DNA from: Lindgomyces ingoldianus | Taxonomy: Eukaryota > Ascomycota > Dothideomycetes > Pleosporales > Lindgomycetaceae | DNA length: 64,000 bases | Assembly (NCBI RefSeq): GCF_010093535.1 | Contig: NW_022985193.1 | Span: forward strand, 311,591 to 375,590 | Reading direction: 5' to 3' | The notes under the pieces: generated by a model | What the model saw: only the letters and a program-made list of their open reading frames with translations | Told to the model about the DNA's origin: nothing | Database searches by the model: none | Translations under genes and position numbers: made by a program | Shown here: piece after piece, positions 1 through 11,449 of the stretch | Position numbering within the stretch: the stretch's first letter is position 1 | Layout of the letters: the number at the start of each line of letters is the position of its first letter

Positions 1-498
1 TGAAACCGGTAACTTCGGGGAACGTTCTGCCTTCCAAAGGGGTCTCTTTGCGAAGTGTCTTCCTGCTCGTAGATGAAGTGATGTATGGGGAAATCTGCAC
101 TCGATGAACGGCAGGGGGAGGTCTTGGAGCCGTTGTCGCGGAAGTCGACCATGAGGTCCAGATGCCAGCGGCATTGTTGGCAGAAGGACGCAATCCGGTA
201 TACAGTCTCATGGCACGGGTCCTCGCCAGCCTTGGGGAGCACGCTCTGCTCATTTTTGGCCATGAATATGTGCCTGCAGTTGCGGAAAGGGACGGCGACC
301 ACCGGGTCATCGTCGGGGTCGAAGGGCGGAGGGGAGGTAGTGAGGAGGTTGCGCCCGGCTCGTTCTTCGTGTCGCGGATCGTAGGTGAGAAGATCCTGGA
401 GCAGCCGTGGCGCCGTCTTACCTAGCAATTACAGATGCATTAGTACACCACGTTTTTTTTTTTTCAAGCTTCCAGTAGTTACCTGGCCTTGTCGACAT
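1..498 (-). CDS. Ubiquitin carboxyl-terminal hydrolase, Ubp2-like, 5' part only
   Basis: This is the first part of a minus-strand gene that runs off the left edge. Exon 1 is only 16 nt (483-498) and encodes MSTRP plus one base. A 61-nt intron (422-482, GT-AG, with a TACTAAT-like branch point) follows, and exon 2 stays open from 421 to the edge. The start reads MSTRPGKTAPRLLQDLL, followed by YDPRH, a proline-rich PPPFDPDDDP, then RNCRHIF and CQQCRWHLDL. This opening resembles fungal Ubp2-type deubiquitinases, which remove ubiquitin (often K63-linked chains) from substrates. That assignment is from memory of the family: the catalytic Cys and His boxes lie outside the window. About 145 residues are visible, with no stop. 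The start fits because ATG leads into a splice that restores the conserved KTAPRL frame. The gene is divergent from the complex I subunit at 1009. Confidence 0.72.
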
Positions 499-1008
499 TT
501 CCACCGCAGAACTTTGTCGGGGTCCTACGGCGGAAAACCCGGGGAGAGAGAGTGAAGCTCTGGAGTCTCAACGAGGTGAGAAGCACTCCGTGGTGGGAGA
601 TGGGGGGATAGTGGAATCAGAAGAGAGAGTGAGGAGATTAAGAGGACGAGAGTGCATCTGCAGCATAGCAGGCGGCAACTCTGGAAGCTTTGGAAACCTC
701 GAGCGGCTGGCAGGCTAACACTCGCCACGCAAGCCCAGATAAGCTGCCGTGCGACACGTGGACTAAAAAGCCTTTGGACGCTCTAGAATCAATCCAAATA
801 GCGGCCAAACACTGGACCAAAGTAATTGCGTCGTGCTGAGACACTATAACACTGGAGGGCAGTGATGCATGCACTTTCGCCGCGAAGGCGGTGGCAGAAT
901 CCTTGCCCGACTAAGGCTAGCTGCGAGTGGACTGATGGTACCTCATCCGCAACACCAGACACCCTCCAGCTCTTGACATCCCCATCCGCAGCCGCCACCC
1001 CGTCCGCC
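499..1008. promoter_or_regulatory. Divergent intergenic region, Ubp2-like / complex I subunit
   Basis: About 510 bp separate two divergently transcribed start codons. It holds a purine-rich GAGAGAG stretch near 545-640. Reading frames here show no recognisable protein. It probably carries both promoters, but no clear TATA box is visible. Confidence 0.5.
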
Positions 1009-1740
1009 ATGGCTGCCGAACACGATGCCTTTCACCCAGTCGATACCCTGGCGAACACGGCCAGCACCATCCTCCAAACCACCGCCTGTGGCGCCATTGT
1101 CGCCGGTGTGCAGAACACTTTAAGGAAGCAGAATGTAGGCGCCATGGGTATCATCACCCGCTCAGGACACATAATTGCGACATTTGGTATGAACTGGCAT
1201 CCATAGTGCACCCTTGGTGAGGGCAGATCTAATTGAGGTATAGCCGGTGTTGGTGCCTTTTATCAATTCTCTCGTGACTCTGCCGCCAACCTCCGGTCAA
1301 AAGAGGACGCATATAATGAAGCAATTGGCGGTTTCATGGGAGGCGCAGTAGTAGGTCTAGCGAGTACGTGGTCCACGATGTCTTCACAGCGCTTGGCTAA
1401 TAACCTACAGGAAGACGCATACCGGTGATGCTTGGATCTGGGGCTGCATTGGCTGTGGTCATGTCAGCGTTCTACTACACCAAGGGATTCAGAGGATATA
1501 GATATGGACAGGACCTAGAGGAAGATGAGGTTGAGCGAAAGGAGCGAATGAAGAAGCTCCGCCGGCGCCCGATCCAAGAGACCATTGATCAACTGGGCGA
1601 GGGCCGGGGTAGGTCTGATATTCACTCCGACTTGGAATTGCAAGCTAAGAGTACTAGGTATCTATGCACCAGGGTGGGAGGAGAGACGACGAGAGCGATT
1701 GATGAAGAAGTACGGCGTCGACGTAGGTCCGTACCAGTAA
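1009..1740 (+). CDS. NADH:ubiquinone oxidoreductase membrane subunit, NDUFA11 / 21.3b type
   Basis: Accessory subunit of mitochondrial complex I in the inner membrane, of the Tim17-like fold family. Exons are 1009-1186, 1244-1363, 1411-1608 and 1658-1740, which gives 192 residues in frame. Conserved landmarks are QNTLRKQNVGAMG, the Gly-rich hydrophobic GGFMGGAVVGLA and GSGAALAVVMSAF segments, and the basic RRRPIQETIDQLGEGRG tail that ends in a Trp-Glu-Glu-Arg-rich helix and YGVDVGPYQ. This tail is characteristic of the Neurospora 21.3 kDa (B14.7/NDUFA11) subunit. The third intron had to be removed to recover the conserved C-terminus; read unspliced, the frame runs on into an unrelated tail. 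The start ATG sits in GCCATGG, a strong fungal context. I am confident of the family; the exact subunit number is inferred from memory. Confidence 0.88.
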
Positions 1741-2570
1741 GCGCAGCCACAGCAGCCAATACCTTTTCCTTGGAGTCTAGTCAAGCAAGAGCAAAGGCTG
1801 ACCACAGAGATCTAAGCCTCCACTGGCTTGTGTATATATTGATCCAAAATCGAAGATCCGCAATTGCAGACGCCGTGCGCAGTTTCGTGGCACAAAGTTC
1901 ACACTTATGAAGTCTTATACTGCTGTGTTGTATTGCCTTAATGAGACCAAGCCGTGCGTTTTCTAAGACCTGGCCTGACCTAGTGCTTGTTGGACAACGT
2001 AGTTGGGTTTGGAAGCCCCCATATCACCTGAGATGGCTGAATGGTTGAGGATCGATCGTTGATCGATTGCGAATGAAAACACGCGACAAACAACACATGA
2101 TCGATAACGACGTCAAACCTAAGTGGCTCTTGCATCTGACGGGAGCTCTAGGTACCGTCCGTTAGACTACCTGCCTACTGTGGCTTTCCCCTGAACGCGC
2201 GTGATCATCCCTGAACACATAACGCGGAGTATTTCCTCCTGTTTGCTGGTTTGCCGCTGGTTTAGAAAAAGCAGCCGCCTTACGCCCACCTGCTTCACCA
2301 ATTGGCCCGTCACCCACGCGCCTTTTGCGCGGCTCTTCATTCCAAATATCTGGGGTCTGCCATAAGATGTCGGCTGTGGCACTGTACGGTGATGCGTACT
2401 CGGAGAGCTGTTACGGACATCACTTACCCCACCACTTAGGCAGAACCCCACCATCCATCAACTAAACCGTACGCGCGCCCCCCCGCGGATGGAGAACAGG
2501 TAGGCTTCAATAGGGACTTGCCTAGAATAGATATTCCACCAGCCTACGAGAGAGTGTGTCAATCTCCGCC
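1741..2570. other. Intergenic region, no gene seen
   Basis: About 830 bp between two plus-strand genes. It contains a small palindromic run around 2048-2070 (GATCGATCGTTGATCGATTG). The minus-strand reading frame at 2167-2454 has no recognisable domain or splice context and is not called. Confidence 0.4.
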
Positions 2571-3922
2571 ATGGCGACTTCTACCGGAGCTCCACAGCCG
2601 CCATCGGAGGCCAGCTTGAAGGAGCGCTTTTTCCGATACTTCCAGCATGAGGTCACGGGTAAGCTTTAATATTGAGAATCTCATACTCGACTAAGCAATG
2701 CAGACCTCCAAGAGCAAATGGAGCGTCTAAACAAAACCGCCTACGCGGGCGGCGAGCGAAATGATGCGGTCGACCACTGCCTTGCAGGTATCGAGCGCCT
2801 CTCTCACGAGGTTAAGGATGCTTCAAGCTACATACCCGCCTACGACCAGCGAACTTATGGTGAAGTAAGCTGACAGCTTAATAATCCTCCAGCTCTTTCC
2901 AAATACAATAACTAAAAGCTGATATCTCCAGGCCATAAAAGCGCTTTCGGAAAAGCTACAAAACATCCGCAACTCATTCGCGCCACCCAAGAAATTCCAA
3001 TTCAAAACCGCGCGCAAGAACCCCTCCGCCATCTCCCTCTCTGATGTCGCTGAACTCGCACAACAAACCAAGCTTGGAGTGCTTGGATACCAATCCGACA
3101 CCTCGAATGCGAACTCCTCCTTTGCGCCGACCCCACTCGACAAAATGTCTCCATCCGAGGAAAAACTAGAGCCAGAACTGTGCGCGGGCGAGAATCCTCA
3201 AGGGATAAAGGAGGATAAAGTATCTGGAATCCGAAAACCGTCCTTCTCGAACGCGAATAGCGTGACCATTTCGAATCATAGCGGCGTCCATATCATCCTA
3301 CCTACTTCTGCATCGCACGCCACAAGTTCAGGAACGGTGTCGAATCTCCGACGTTGTGTTGTGGATCTTTCGCCGCCAACTTCCAATGGCGGTGCTTTTG
3401 CTGGATTGGCGCTGAAGAATATCAAGGATTCATTAATCGTGTGCGGACACGTTGCTGGACCAATCCATATCACGAGCGTGGAAAACAGTGTAATTGTAAC
3501 CGCATGTCGCCAGTTCCGTATGCATGCGTCCAGGAACACAGATGTGTATCTCCACTGCTCAAGTCGGCCCATCATCGAGGATTGCGAGGAGATTCGGTTT
3601 GCGCCGCTGCCGGAGAAATACGTACGCATCCCCACCCATCATCTATCATCCACCCATCTTTATTTCTTTTCTCGCTGTCCCATAAAACACAATCATATCA
3701 CATCTAACCTAATTCATAAAGAACTCCCCCGACATATCTGTCTCTCAGAATCAATGGGACCAAATTGATGATTTTAAATGGCTAAAGTCCGAACCAAGCC
3801 CACACTTCAGTCTCCTTCCCGCTTCGGACCACATTAAAGAAGAGGTTTGGAAAGACATCGTACCAGGCGGCCATTCTGTTAGTCTAGATGATGTTCTGAG
3901 GGCCCTGGCAATTCTTCACTGA
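2571..3922 (+). CDS. TBCC: Tubulin-folding cofactor C
   Basis: Cofactor C is the GTPase-activating component of the chaperone complex that releases native alpha/beta-tubulin heterodimers (Cin2 in yeast). Exons are 2571-2658, 2704-2864, 2932-3621 and 3749-3922, totalling 370 residues. Residues 1 to about 110 form the helical N-terminal domain (QEQMERLNK region). A low-complexity linker follows, and from about residue 200 comes the C-CAP/TBCC beta-helix domain. The arginine-finger motif RQFRMH is present, with Arg at about 279. The last exon begins NQWDQIDDFKWLK, a hallmark of the family C-terminus. All four splice junctions keep frame. The neighbouring complex I gene is on the same strand 830 bp upstream and is functionally unrelated. 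Confidence 0.93.
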
Positions 3923-5710
3923 ATTCTCGAATCTCGCGAGCATGGGGTACTTGTGACTCGTTGAAACGAGCTATAGATCGGTAGTATCTACGGCGGGAGC
4001 ATGGCTTTACAATCCTCTAGAAAAGACTCCTATTGGTGGAGAACCATAGACTAGATTGGTGGGAGAAGACGGATGTAATAGTAGACGGACAGAGTGTTAC
4101 GTGGCGTCCATGGAGAGGGCAAAATTGAGATGTAAGTTTTCAAGGACGGAGGTTATGGATATGTACGGACCGATCGATGAGGACGACTATGGCGAATGGT
4201 TGAGGCGAAGATGTTTTTGGGAACAGTTCAGTATTGCCGCGCTTTTGCTTTTGCTCGCGTTGTTTCTGCTATGTAGTCATTCCTTTTGGTTGTTTCCGAG
4301 CTACTACAGCGTTGACTCGGCTTTCGATTAGTCATTTTTGGCGCAAGATACACGGAGACAAAGTGACCTCACACAAAGGCCTTTTCCGTTATGAGTAAGC
4401 AATTTGAGCCGTGGCTGAGCAGCACTAAGCTTGCCATGAGCCAACATGATTCAGCGTGAATTCAGCGTGAGCTCGCCTGATTGTGGCCTGAGCCACTTTG
4501 ATTGTGCCTGATTTTATCCCTGAAATTAGTCCCAAAGAGCGTAGAGGGGTGCGACTATCCTAAGACTGACCGGTCCCATTTTCAGGCCCTACTTTCCCTC
4601 TAGTCAAAATCCATGAAGCTGCTGGTGGATGCAGATATTCGTAGCATGAATTGCTGGAGATTCGCTTGGTGGGCGGTTCATGGTTATCTCATGCCTGGCA
4701 AAAATTTACTCCGCCTCAGCCTGATCAACAATGTCAAGCCCTTCGCTTGATGTGCCAGCAAAACATTCCAAGAAGACAATGGTATAAACAATACTCTTCA
4801 TCTAAAGGCCACCTCCACCACACTCCAAGTCGTGCACCAGAAACCATGCCAGTCAATTTGAACTTGTCTCGCCCCAGACTAGGTCGCGGCGTCCATGTAG
4901 CAATCACGGGATGAGACATGAGATGGTGAAAATCAGTGAATCGAGGTCTAAATCTGCTGAAGTGGGTGGGTACAAGGGCTCCGAAGGAGTGCCTAGGCCA
5001 CATGCAGCTGCTTAGGAGTTGGATTGCCTCAAGTTGCTCGACCGAACTTTCTGCTAAGCAGAAGAAAAATCTAGAATTGACCGAGTTGCCGACGTATGAT
5101 TGCCTTGCGATGATGTCGTGGGCCTGCGGTATCTCGGTAATCTATCCGGCGAACGAAGCAGAAGCGTCAGAGTAGATACTACGACGTTGATTGTGTAGAA
5201 GGCTCTAACTTAAGCAGGGTGGCACTCCGTGTAACGAGGGAGAGCAGAGAAGTTTCATTGCTGGAGCAGCGGCACATTATCTTGAGGCAGTATCGAAGCT
5301 TCTCGGGTGAAAAAGTTGGTCCATAGTGCAGTAGTTTAGGCAGCAACAGCCTTGCTTGCGAACAGATGCGGCGGGGCGGACGCAGGTGTTGAAGCTTAAA
5401 ATCCTCTGCAAAGCGACGAGTTGTGTCACAAAGGCAGCGATGTGGCTCAAATAAGCGCTCGCGGCGCTGTCGAGAGGCATTGAAGGTTTCAAGTACGTGG
5501 TTGGGACAGAGCCGCACGAACCTGGTCAAGTCACAAGTGAGGCGCGAGGCGCGAGGTGTCGCGTCACGTGCGCGTATCTAGTCGATGAACTTCAGCTTTT
5601 TGCTTCACTCGCTTTAGCATCCACCTTGCTATTTTAGAATCGCAAGAGGCTGTAGAAACCGCAACTGATCTCAAAGTAGTTGCTGAATTAGCAATCGAAT
5701 GACACAGCAC
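3923..5710. other. Intergenic region, largely unexplained
   Basis: Nearly 1.8 kb between TBCC and the Aim9-like gene. It holds one small open frame with a hydrophobic segment (described separately) and a tandem 10-mer, TTCAGCGTGA, present twice near 4452-4472. Other frames on both strands lack recognisable domains. I see no RNA gene. Confidence 0.4.
4107..4331 (+). CDS. Possible small single-pass membrane protein
   Basis: A 74-residue open frame from an ATG at 4107. After an acidic stretch (PIDEDDYGEWLRRR) it carries one clear hydrophobic helix, FSIAALLLLLALFLLC, followed by an aromatic tail. It lies 184 bp past the stop of tubulin cofactor C on the same strand, so it could also be 3' UTR or chance coding. 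I recognise no family. The acidic-basic-hydrophobic order is what a small tail-anchored or single-pass protein would show, but that is inference. Confidence 0.22.
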   Translation, partial: SMERAKLRCKFSRTEVMDMYGPIDEDDYGEWLRRRCFWEQFSIAALLLLLALFLLCSHSFWLFPSYYSVDSAFD

Positions 5711-7541
5711 ATGCACCGTATCTTCAAAGGACTTTCTGCAAGCGTCAAAAGGGCTTCGAGACTCGCACCTCATCAATCTCTCCACACTCAACACACAGAG
5801 TGTGTCCCTCGACTCTGGGAGTCCAATTCTGGTAAGCTGTCGTCGATTTAAGCGCCCTTTCGCTATCTAGTCTAATCCATTGTTGCCAGCGTTGGACCCC
5901 TATCACTACACCAGTGGAAGATGGCTTCACCGTGAGGAAGAGCATCAACGCGCAAGATACATTAAATTCGATCTCAATGCTCTATGCCGCAAAGCCATAG
6001 AAGCCTATCCGGGCGCATCCCGAGTTGTAAACTACGAGAAAAAAGAGGGTGGTTTCAACCGCGTGTTCATCCTTCATTTCGATAACGGCGCCAAGGTTAT
6101 TGCGCGAGTCCCCTTCCGTCTTGCAGGTCCTCTAGCCTTGGTGACGCATTCTGAGGTCGCAACGATTGCATACGGTAAGTGTCATTTCCAGTTTCACATT
6201 TCTGCTCCTATGCTAACTTGAAAGTCCGGTCTCGCACATCTCTGCCAGTGCCGGAGATACTCGATTGGAGCGACGATCCCGAAAATGATATCGGCACTCC
6301 ATACATCATAATGAAGCACGCTTCAGGGGTTCCATTGCAAGAAAGGTGGCCAACTATGAATACAGAACAAAAAATTCGGTGTGTTGAACGCCTATCCCGA
6401 TACCTAAGAGAACTTGCAGCCCTCCAATTTCCCGCATTCGGTAGCCTGTATTTCTCAGAGTCATTGGTGAGCGGGAAAGGGGCAATCGATATCGGGTCTT
6501 CGTTTTGCATTGGACAACATTGCGGTACAGACTATTGGCCCTCTATTCCGACGGAGCCACGATACTACGAGCGCCGAGGGCCAAACCGTGGACCATGTAA
6601 GTGAGCTCGCCCTTGTTGGCCCAACTGCTCATTCGGAAGCAGGGAAGGATCTCAGAGAATACAGTACAGGATTATTAGATGCCGGATATTCACGTTTGCC
6701 TCCCAGCCCGGCGAAGGATGAATTTGAGGGCACGGTCGACGAACATCTTCGATTACTCAAGCTCAGTGAAGAAATTCTTGACGTTCTCTTACAACAAGAG
6801 GATATTCAGAAGGTTGCAGAGCCCACGCTTCTCCACATCGATTTCCATAAGCGCAATATCTACGTTTCTGACGACGATCCGCGGGTGGTTACGGCGATTA
6901 TTGACTGGCAGTCTGCCTGTATTGAGCCAATGTTTTGCTACGCTCACGAGACGCCTGACTTTGTCGAGGCACCAGCCGACATTCAGGAATATTTGCGACA
7001 ATTTCTTGGTCCAAGTTCTGAGGATGTTCCCGATGATCCCGCTCGTGAGAAGGCCAAGCAGAAGCCGGAAAAGGAGATTGATCTCTGCCAAAAGACCTAC
7101 ACCACGATTCTTCGGGCCCTGATACCGAATCTCTGGTCCGCCATGCAAATGGATCAACGATACGTTCGACTATTCCGCTATTGCAACTCTTCGTGGAGAG
7201 ATTGCGCCGTCGCGCTTCGTCAAGAGATCTTAGAGCTGTCAGAAGGCTGGCAGGACCTCGGTTTACCAGGCACCTCTCCCTATCAACCAAGTGAGGAGGC
7301 ACTTGCAGCGCATCGCAATGCATGGGAAGACTATGAGACAGTGCAGAAACTCAGATTGTTCATGTTCAAGATGGCGGGGTCAAACTCGGATGGCTGGGTT
7401 CCTAATGAGCACTGGAAGGAGGCACAGGTCGTCTGTCGCGATGCTTTTGGGCTATGGATGGAGGCTATGAGAGAAGAAAACGATCCCAACATGACTGAAG
7501 AGAAGGCTCGAAGACTTTGGCCGTTCGAAGCTATTCAGTGA
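5711..7541 (+). CDS. Aim9-like phosphotransferase-fold protein, probably mitochondrial
   Basis: A protein of the aminoglycoside phosphotransferase/choline kinase fold, closest in organisation to fungal Aim9-like mitochondrial proteins. Exons are 5711-5831, 5890-6174, 6225-6596 and 6643-7541, giving 558 residues in frame. The first 40 residues are rich in Arg, Lys, Ser and His with no acidic residue until the end, as in a matrix-targeting presequence. The body starts ALDPYHYTSGRWLHREEEH, typical of this family. The catalytic loop is HIDFHKRN (Asp at about 326, Asn at about 331), with the metal-binding Asp in IIDWQS at about 347. These kinase-like residues are intact, so activity is possible, but the substrate is unknown. 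The third intron was placed so that FCIGQHCG...RGPW joins KDLREYSTGLLDAGYSRLPP. Confidence 0.86.
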
Positions 7542-9595
7542 CCTGGGAGGCGTCTTGCGAAAAGCGGAACTCTGATAATGATGGACGGACTTACATTCAA
7601 CTTGCCTTGAGGGGCCGAGAATAATTCAAGCTAGTGGGGCCGGCATACACTATAAGCCTGAGGCTCTTGGAAGGCCTTGAATTATCAAATCAGTCACCGC
7701 TTCTACAGCCCATGTCTACTAGTACGCTATCGTGCAATATCAGGCTGGGATGAGAAGAGTATGCAGGAAGCTGCAGCGCACGCATGTCGCTCGCTAAATG
7801 TCTATTTCAGCGAGCTGCCAGTGCAATTCCGCCTTGCGTGTTCAATTTTAGCAATTCCAATTGCATCACTTTCGAAATATCTCTCAGTATGTACATCTTG
7901 TCAGATCTAGGTCACGTGATTTAGATTGTGATGACTTCCGCAGATTCTTCATCTTATAGCTCCAACTCTTTACTTGTAATCCAATCAATAATGCACTCAT
8001 ATTAGTCGCCCCAAAATCAGACACATCTCGAGTCTTGCAAGGCTAAACTGCTAAGCATTGCACAGCCTCATTTCGGCTGCTGCTCTGCCGCATTCGGATC
8101 TGAAGATTTCCATGTCAGACTCGACTGACTTCTTGCTCGCTGGCCAATCTAATCGCAAATGGTGGACGGGTGGACGGTTTACGCCCCATCTTAACAATAC
8201 AAGTCGGAGAGAGCTGCTAGGTCAGCCCTGGAGCCATGTCGACTTCACTGATATCTCCGAACCACGGCTGGCTCAACTTCAGGAGCCGCGAGCCGCTCGC
8301 AAATCTTACAGCTATCCCTGCAAGCTCTAGCCAACTTAGGCTGACATTGTGACAAGGCCAAGGGGGGAGTGTCAGTTTAAACTGAAGGCTTTCTCTCCAC
8401 GGAGACGTTCTCTCCACGAAGACATTATCTCTACGGAGCGGCTCTCTCCTTGAAGAGACTCTCCACTAAGCTCTCCTCTCCTCGAAGAATCTCTCCACAG
8501 AGCTCTCCTCGCTCCTCGGCGATCTAACCACCATTTTCAGAGAAACTAGAACATTGTTCTACTCGTTATATTAGCTGCGTATATCACGACTGACGAACTG
8601 CACAGTACACGCTTGATACGCTCCAGGCTTTGCCTGCTCACATCCATTCCCACTCCTACATCAAAATATATATATATTCTTCGATAACGTGACCTTTAAC
8701 GTTCTTTCTTCCTACTTCCACATGTCATGCGTATCCTTCAACATCTCGGAAAGTGGGAATAGGGTGACCGCATTGTTCTCGTCGAAAATATGTTGCGGGC
8801 TCTCGGTTTCCGTCTCTTAGGATCGATTACATCATGCTCTGGCAATGTCACCTTAGCAAGATAGATGCTTGAAGAATCTTCTGCCCGTATCGCTCTCATC
8901 TAATGAAAATACTTTCTTCTCAGCTAGACGTATAGACTATTTCGAAGGAAATTTGGAAAGCAGATCAACTTCTAAATCTTCGGCAAAAGCTCTCTGCAAC
9001 TTTTGCAGGATGATGCTGTTGAATTTCGCTGCTTCGCTGTCCGTTGGAACGGTGTCCCTTTGACTCGTGGTATTTGAGTCTCTCATCGCTAAAGACCGCT
9101 TGAGCTGAAATGAATCTTTAATTTTTGTTGTAGTAATCTCACAAAAGGAAATACGAGACTAGACTGGATCAATGCTTCAGAGGAGATTATTACCGTTCAA
9201 TGGACTGTGCCGAATCAATCAGGTATTTTGCTTTTGGCGCTAGCGGTTTTGCTTCATGTGGCTTTTGTAAACATCGCGCGGGAAAATTGTTAATTCTTTT
9301 AGTGTTTTAGAGACCTTTGAACTAAAAACTGGTGGCTTCCTCTAAACTTAAGAATATCCTGAAACCCTATACTCTGTTAGAGGGACTAAGAAATCTTTGT
9401 GAAACGATGACTATTTTGGGATATTTTTGGCCTACTCAGCGGATCGAGGATATTTGATCCTTTGCTACGTCCTTAATAAAATCACCATCTTCGAAGGGCT
9501 TTGAGTTAAGGGTTTAAAGACCCCACCAGGGCCCTGGACCGTTCGCTAAGTTAGTTTTCCTTCCTGAAATCTTAGATTCCCAAACTTTCGGTCAC
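7542..9595. other. Gene-free AT-rich intergenic region
   Basis: About 2 kb with no recognisable gene on either strand. The frames at 7677, 8058 and 8869 are short and lack domains. It contains the imperfect CTCTCC repeat at 8390-8516, listed separately. Confidence 0.45.
8390..8516. repeat. Imperfect tandem CTCTCCACGGAG-type repeat
   Basis: Degenerate units of about 14-20 bp share the core CTCTCC followed by ACGGAG, ACGAAG, TTGAAGAG or TCGAAG. At least seven CTCTCC or CTCTCT cores occur in about 125 bp. The strand is pyrimidine/purine-biased. It does not encode a recognisable peptide. Confidence 0.6.
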
Positions 9596-10972
9596 TCAAA
9601 CAGCTTTCCTCTTCCTACCTCCACCTCTTCTCCAATTCCACAGCGCTTCCTGCGCATACGTCCTCGCCGTCAGGTGTCCTCTTTCCTTCCCAGCCTCCTC
9701 CGTCAACGTCTCAATGATCCTCCCCTCCTCAACACAATCCCACAATCCCCTCGCTATAGCACTGCCGACGCTCTCCTCCTCCATATCTTCCTCATCAGCG
9801 TTATTGGGATCCCTGACAATCTGTACCGGTCCATCAACATCCTGCTTCCCTTCCTCCTCTCCAAACTCGCCTTTCCCTAACCGATATAAAATCCGCCCCA
9901 AGGTCTGGTATGCTACGCACCGTTGCGTGGGCACCGTACTCCGTGATAGTCTCGCAAGTTCAGGTATTGTATAGCCCGCCGCCTCAGGGGCGTCACCATG
10001 GTGGTGCAGACCTTCTGTTACAGGGATTTCTCGCGCGGCGCTAGGTGCTAAGAGCGCACCCTTAAAGTTAAAACGTAGCTCAGACGGGTTGAGCGCGGTC
10101 TGTGAGGGGTGGTAAGGGGACTGGGTATCTGAAGGGTCGATTGGTTTCATCCAGGAGACGGAAGAGGGGTCGTATGGGAGGTTGGGGAAATACTTTTCGT
10201 GGAGATCTGTTAGGAAGGTGGAAGAGGTTGGATCAAGGTCTGGTGGTTGCGGGGGCTTGGGGAAGTGTATGGAGGGGGGTAGTTGGTCGGGATGTAGGGT
10301 AGCAATGGGGTCCACCTCAGTTGTAGTATTCTCAGTATCGAGTGGAGCGGAGCTTGTGGATTCCGGCTGAGCTTTTGGAGGTTCCATGGTCCACGGACCC
10401 GCAGCATCGAATGACACTTTCTTGTTGCTCCTAGTCTTGTGTTCTGCATTTGCATCGTCAGTTTGGGGAGCAGGCGGCTCCTCGATTAAATCCCGTTCAT
10501 TGCTCCCATCGTCAATGTTAGCTCGAGCGAGAAGCTTCTGGATTAAGCTGGGAGGAAGCATTGAAAGAAGTTCTTTCTGCTCCTGCTCAATCTCCTTTGC
10601 AGACATCTCGGCTATGCGCTGCCTGTTCTCCTGATCGATTTGCCGCCGCTCCTCATCATCAATGGTGGGCCCAAAATTCGCCTTCGCAGTTTCATTTGCG
10701 AAGGAAGAGATTGGATCGTCCCGTTTAGACGCTTGCCGCTGTTTGAAAGCAGAGACTCGGTTCACGCGCTTCTTGTGCGCTGGGAAGCCGGTAGTGTTGC
10801 TTTTGAAGGTCGGAGCTAAAGGTGGATTAGCTGTAGATGGAGCCCGCTCTAGGATATCGCCTATGAAATCCGCTGACGATGGCGAGCCAGCTTCTTTGCC
10901 GTCGGAGGGGGCAGGCTCGATCGAACCACTCTCAAAGTCAAAGTGTACGCGCTCTCCCCTTGCGAATGCCAT
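9596..10972 (-). CDS. RBA50: RNA polymerase II assembly factor Rba50/RPAP1
   Basis: Rba50 (human RPAP1) helps assemble or import RNA polymerase II and acts in the cytoplasm and nucleus. It is a single exon of 458 residues starting MAFARGERVHFDFES. The frame stays open upstream to 11164, but the upstream part lacks an ATG and conservation. Residues about 104-150 form the charged helical RPAP1-N region (DDEERRQIDQENRQRIAEMS and ELLSMLPPSLIQKLLAR). Residues about 300-375 contain the RPAP1-C signature LRFNFKGALLAP, then GYTIPELARLSRSTVPTQRC and TLGRILYRLGKGEFG. The linker is acidic, proline-rich and probably disordered. The product ends with a basic GGGRKRKAV. It lies 477 bp downstream of uracil-DNA glycosylase on the same strand, with its own promoter. 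Confidence 0.9.
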   Translation of the reverse strand: MAFARGERVHFDFESGSIEPAPSDGKEAGSPSSADFIGDILERAPSTANPPLAPTFKSNTTGFPAHKKRVNRVSAFKQRQASKRDDPISSFANETAKANFGPTIDDEERRQIDQENRQRIAEMSAKEIEQEQKELLSMLPPSLIQKLLARANIDDGSNERDLIEEPPAPQTDDANAEHKTRSNKKVSFDAAGPWTMEPPKAQPESTSSAPLDTENTTTEVDPIATLHPDQLPPSIHFPKPPQPPDLDPTSSTFLTDLHEKYFPNLPYDPSSVSWMKPIDPSDTQSPYHPSQTALNPSELRFNFKGALLAPSAAREIPVTEGLHHHGDAPEAAGYTIPELARLSRSTVPTQRCVAYQTLGRILYRLGKGEFGEEEGKQDVDGPVQIVRDPNNADEEDMEEESVGSAIARGLWDCVEEGRIIETLTEEAGKERGHLTARTYAQEALWNWRRGGGRKRKAV

Positions 10973-11449
10973 GTTGCAAGTCTGTGTTGTGGAGATGGAA
11001 AAGGAAAGGCCCTCAGAATGTTCATGATCTAGAAATCTTGGCGTTCGGCTAAGCTTGCCTCTACACTCCGGCCCTTCACAACTCGTATTCACTTCAAAGA
11101 TTAGGCAGTAAAAAGTTCGTGGGCCTTTCTCGAGATGACGCTTCCCTGCAGCTCCTCTGCACAATATTAAAAATCAAATTGTGACGAAGCCAAGCACTCA
11201 ATTGCCCAGATAATGAGCTTGAAAGTGAGGCTAAATTCATACCTACTGTGTAAGCTTCATTTTCGTACCCAAGCTGACCAAGACTCCTGAGCCAACGCCT
11301 GTTACACCTAGCAGCCCAGACTATACCAAATATTACCCAAGACTGCAGACAAACACACTGTATCGAAGATTCAACTTCGATAGGCTCCAGTTCACTTTGA
11401 AGACGTGATATAGCTTTGGCATACCACCGCAGCCAGTCTCGTCGTCTAG
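10973..11449. other. Intergenic region between UNG and RBA50
   Basis: About 480 bp holding the presumed minus-strand promoter of RBA50 and the UNG 3' end. No additional gene is seen. Confidence 0.45.

Noticed and set aside
2167..2454. Minus-strand frame of 95 residues between the complex I and TBCC genes.
   Set aside because: No motif, no plausible splice partners, and it lies in the presumed TBCC promoter.
4450..4475. Tandem TTCAGCGTGA and its similarity to the CAGCGTGA end of the hAT element.
   Set aside because: Only about 8 bp are shared, there is no matching second end and no 8-bp duplication. Probably coincidence.
10972..11164. N-terminal extension of RBA50 by 64 residues.
   Set aside because: The frame is open but lacks an ATG and has no resemblance to the family; MAFARGERVHFDF is the expected start.
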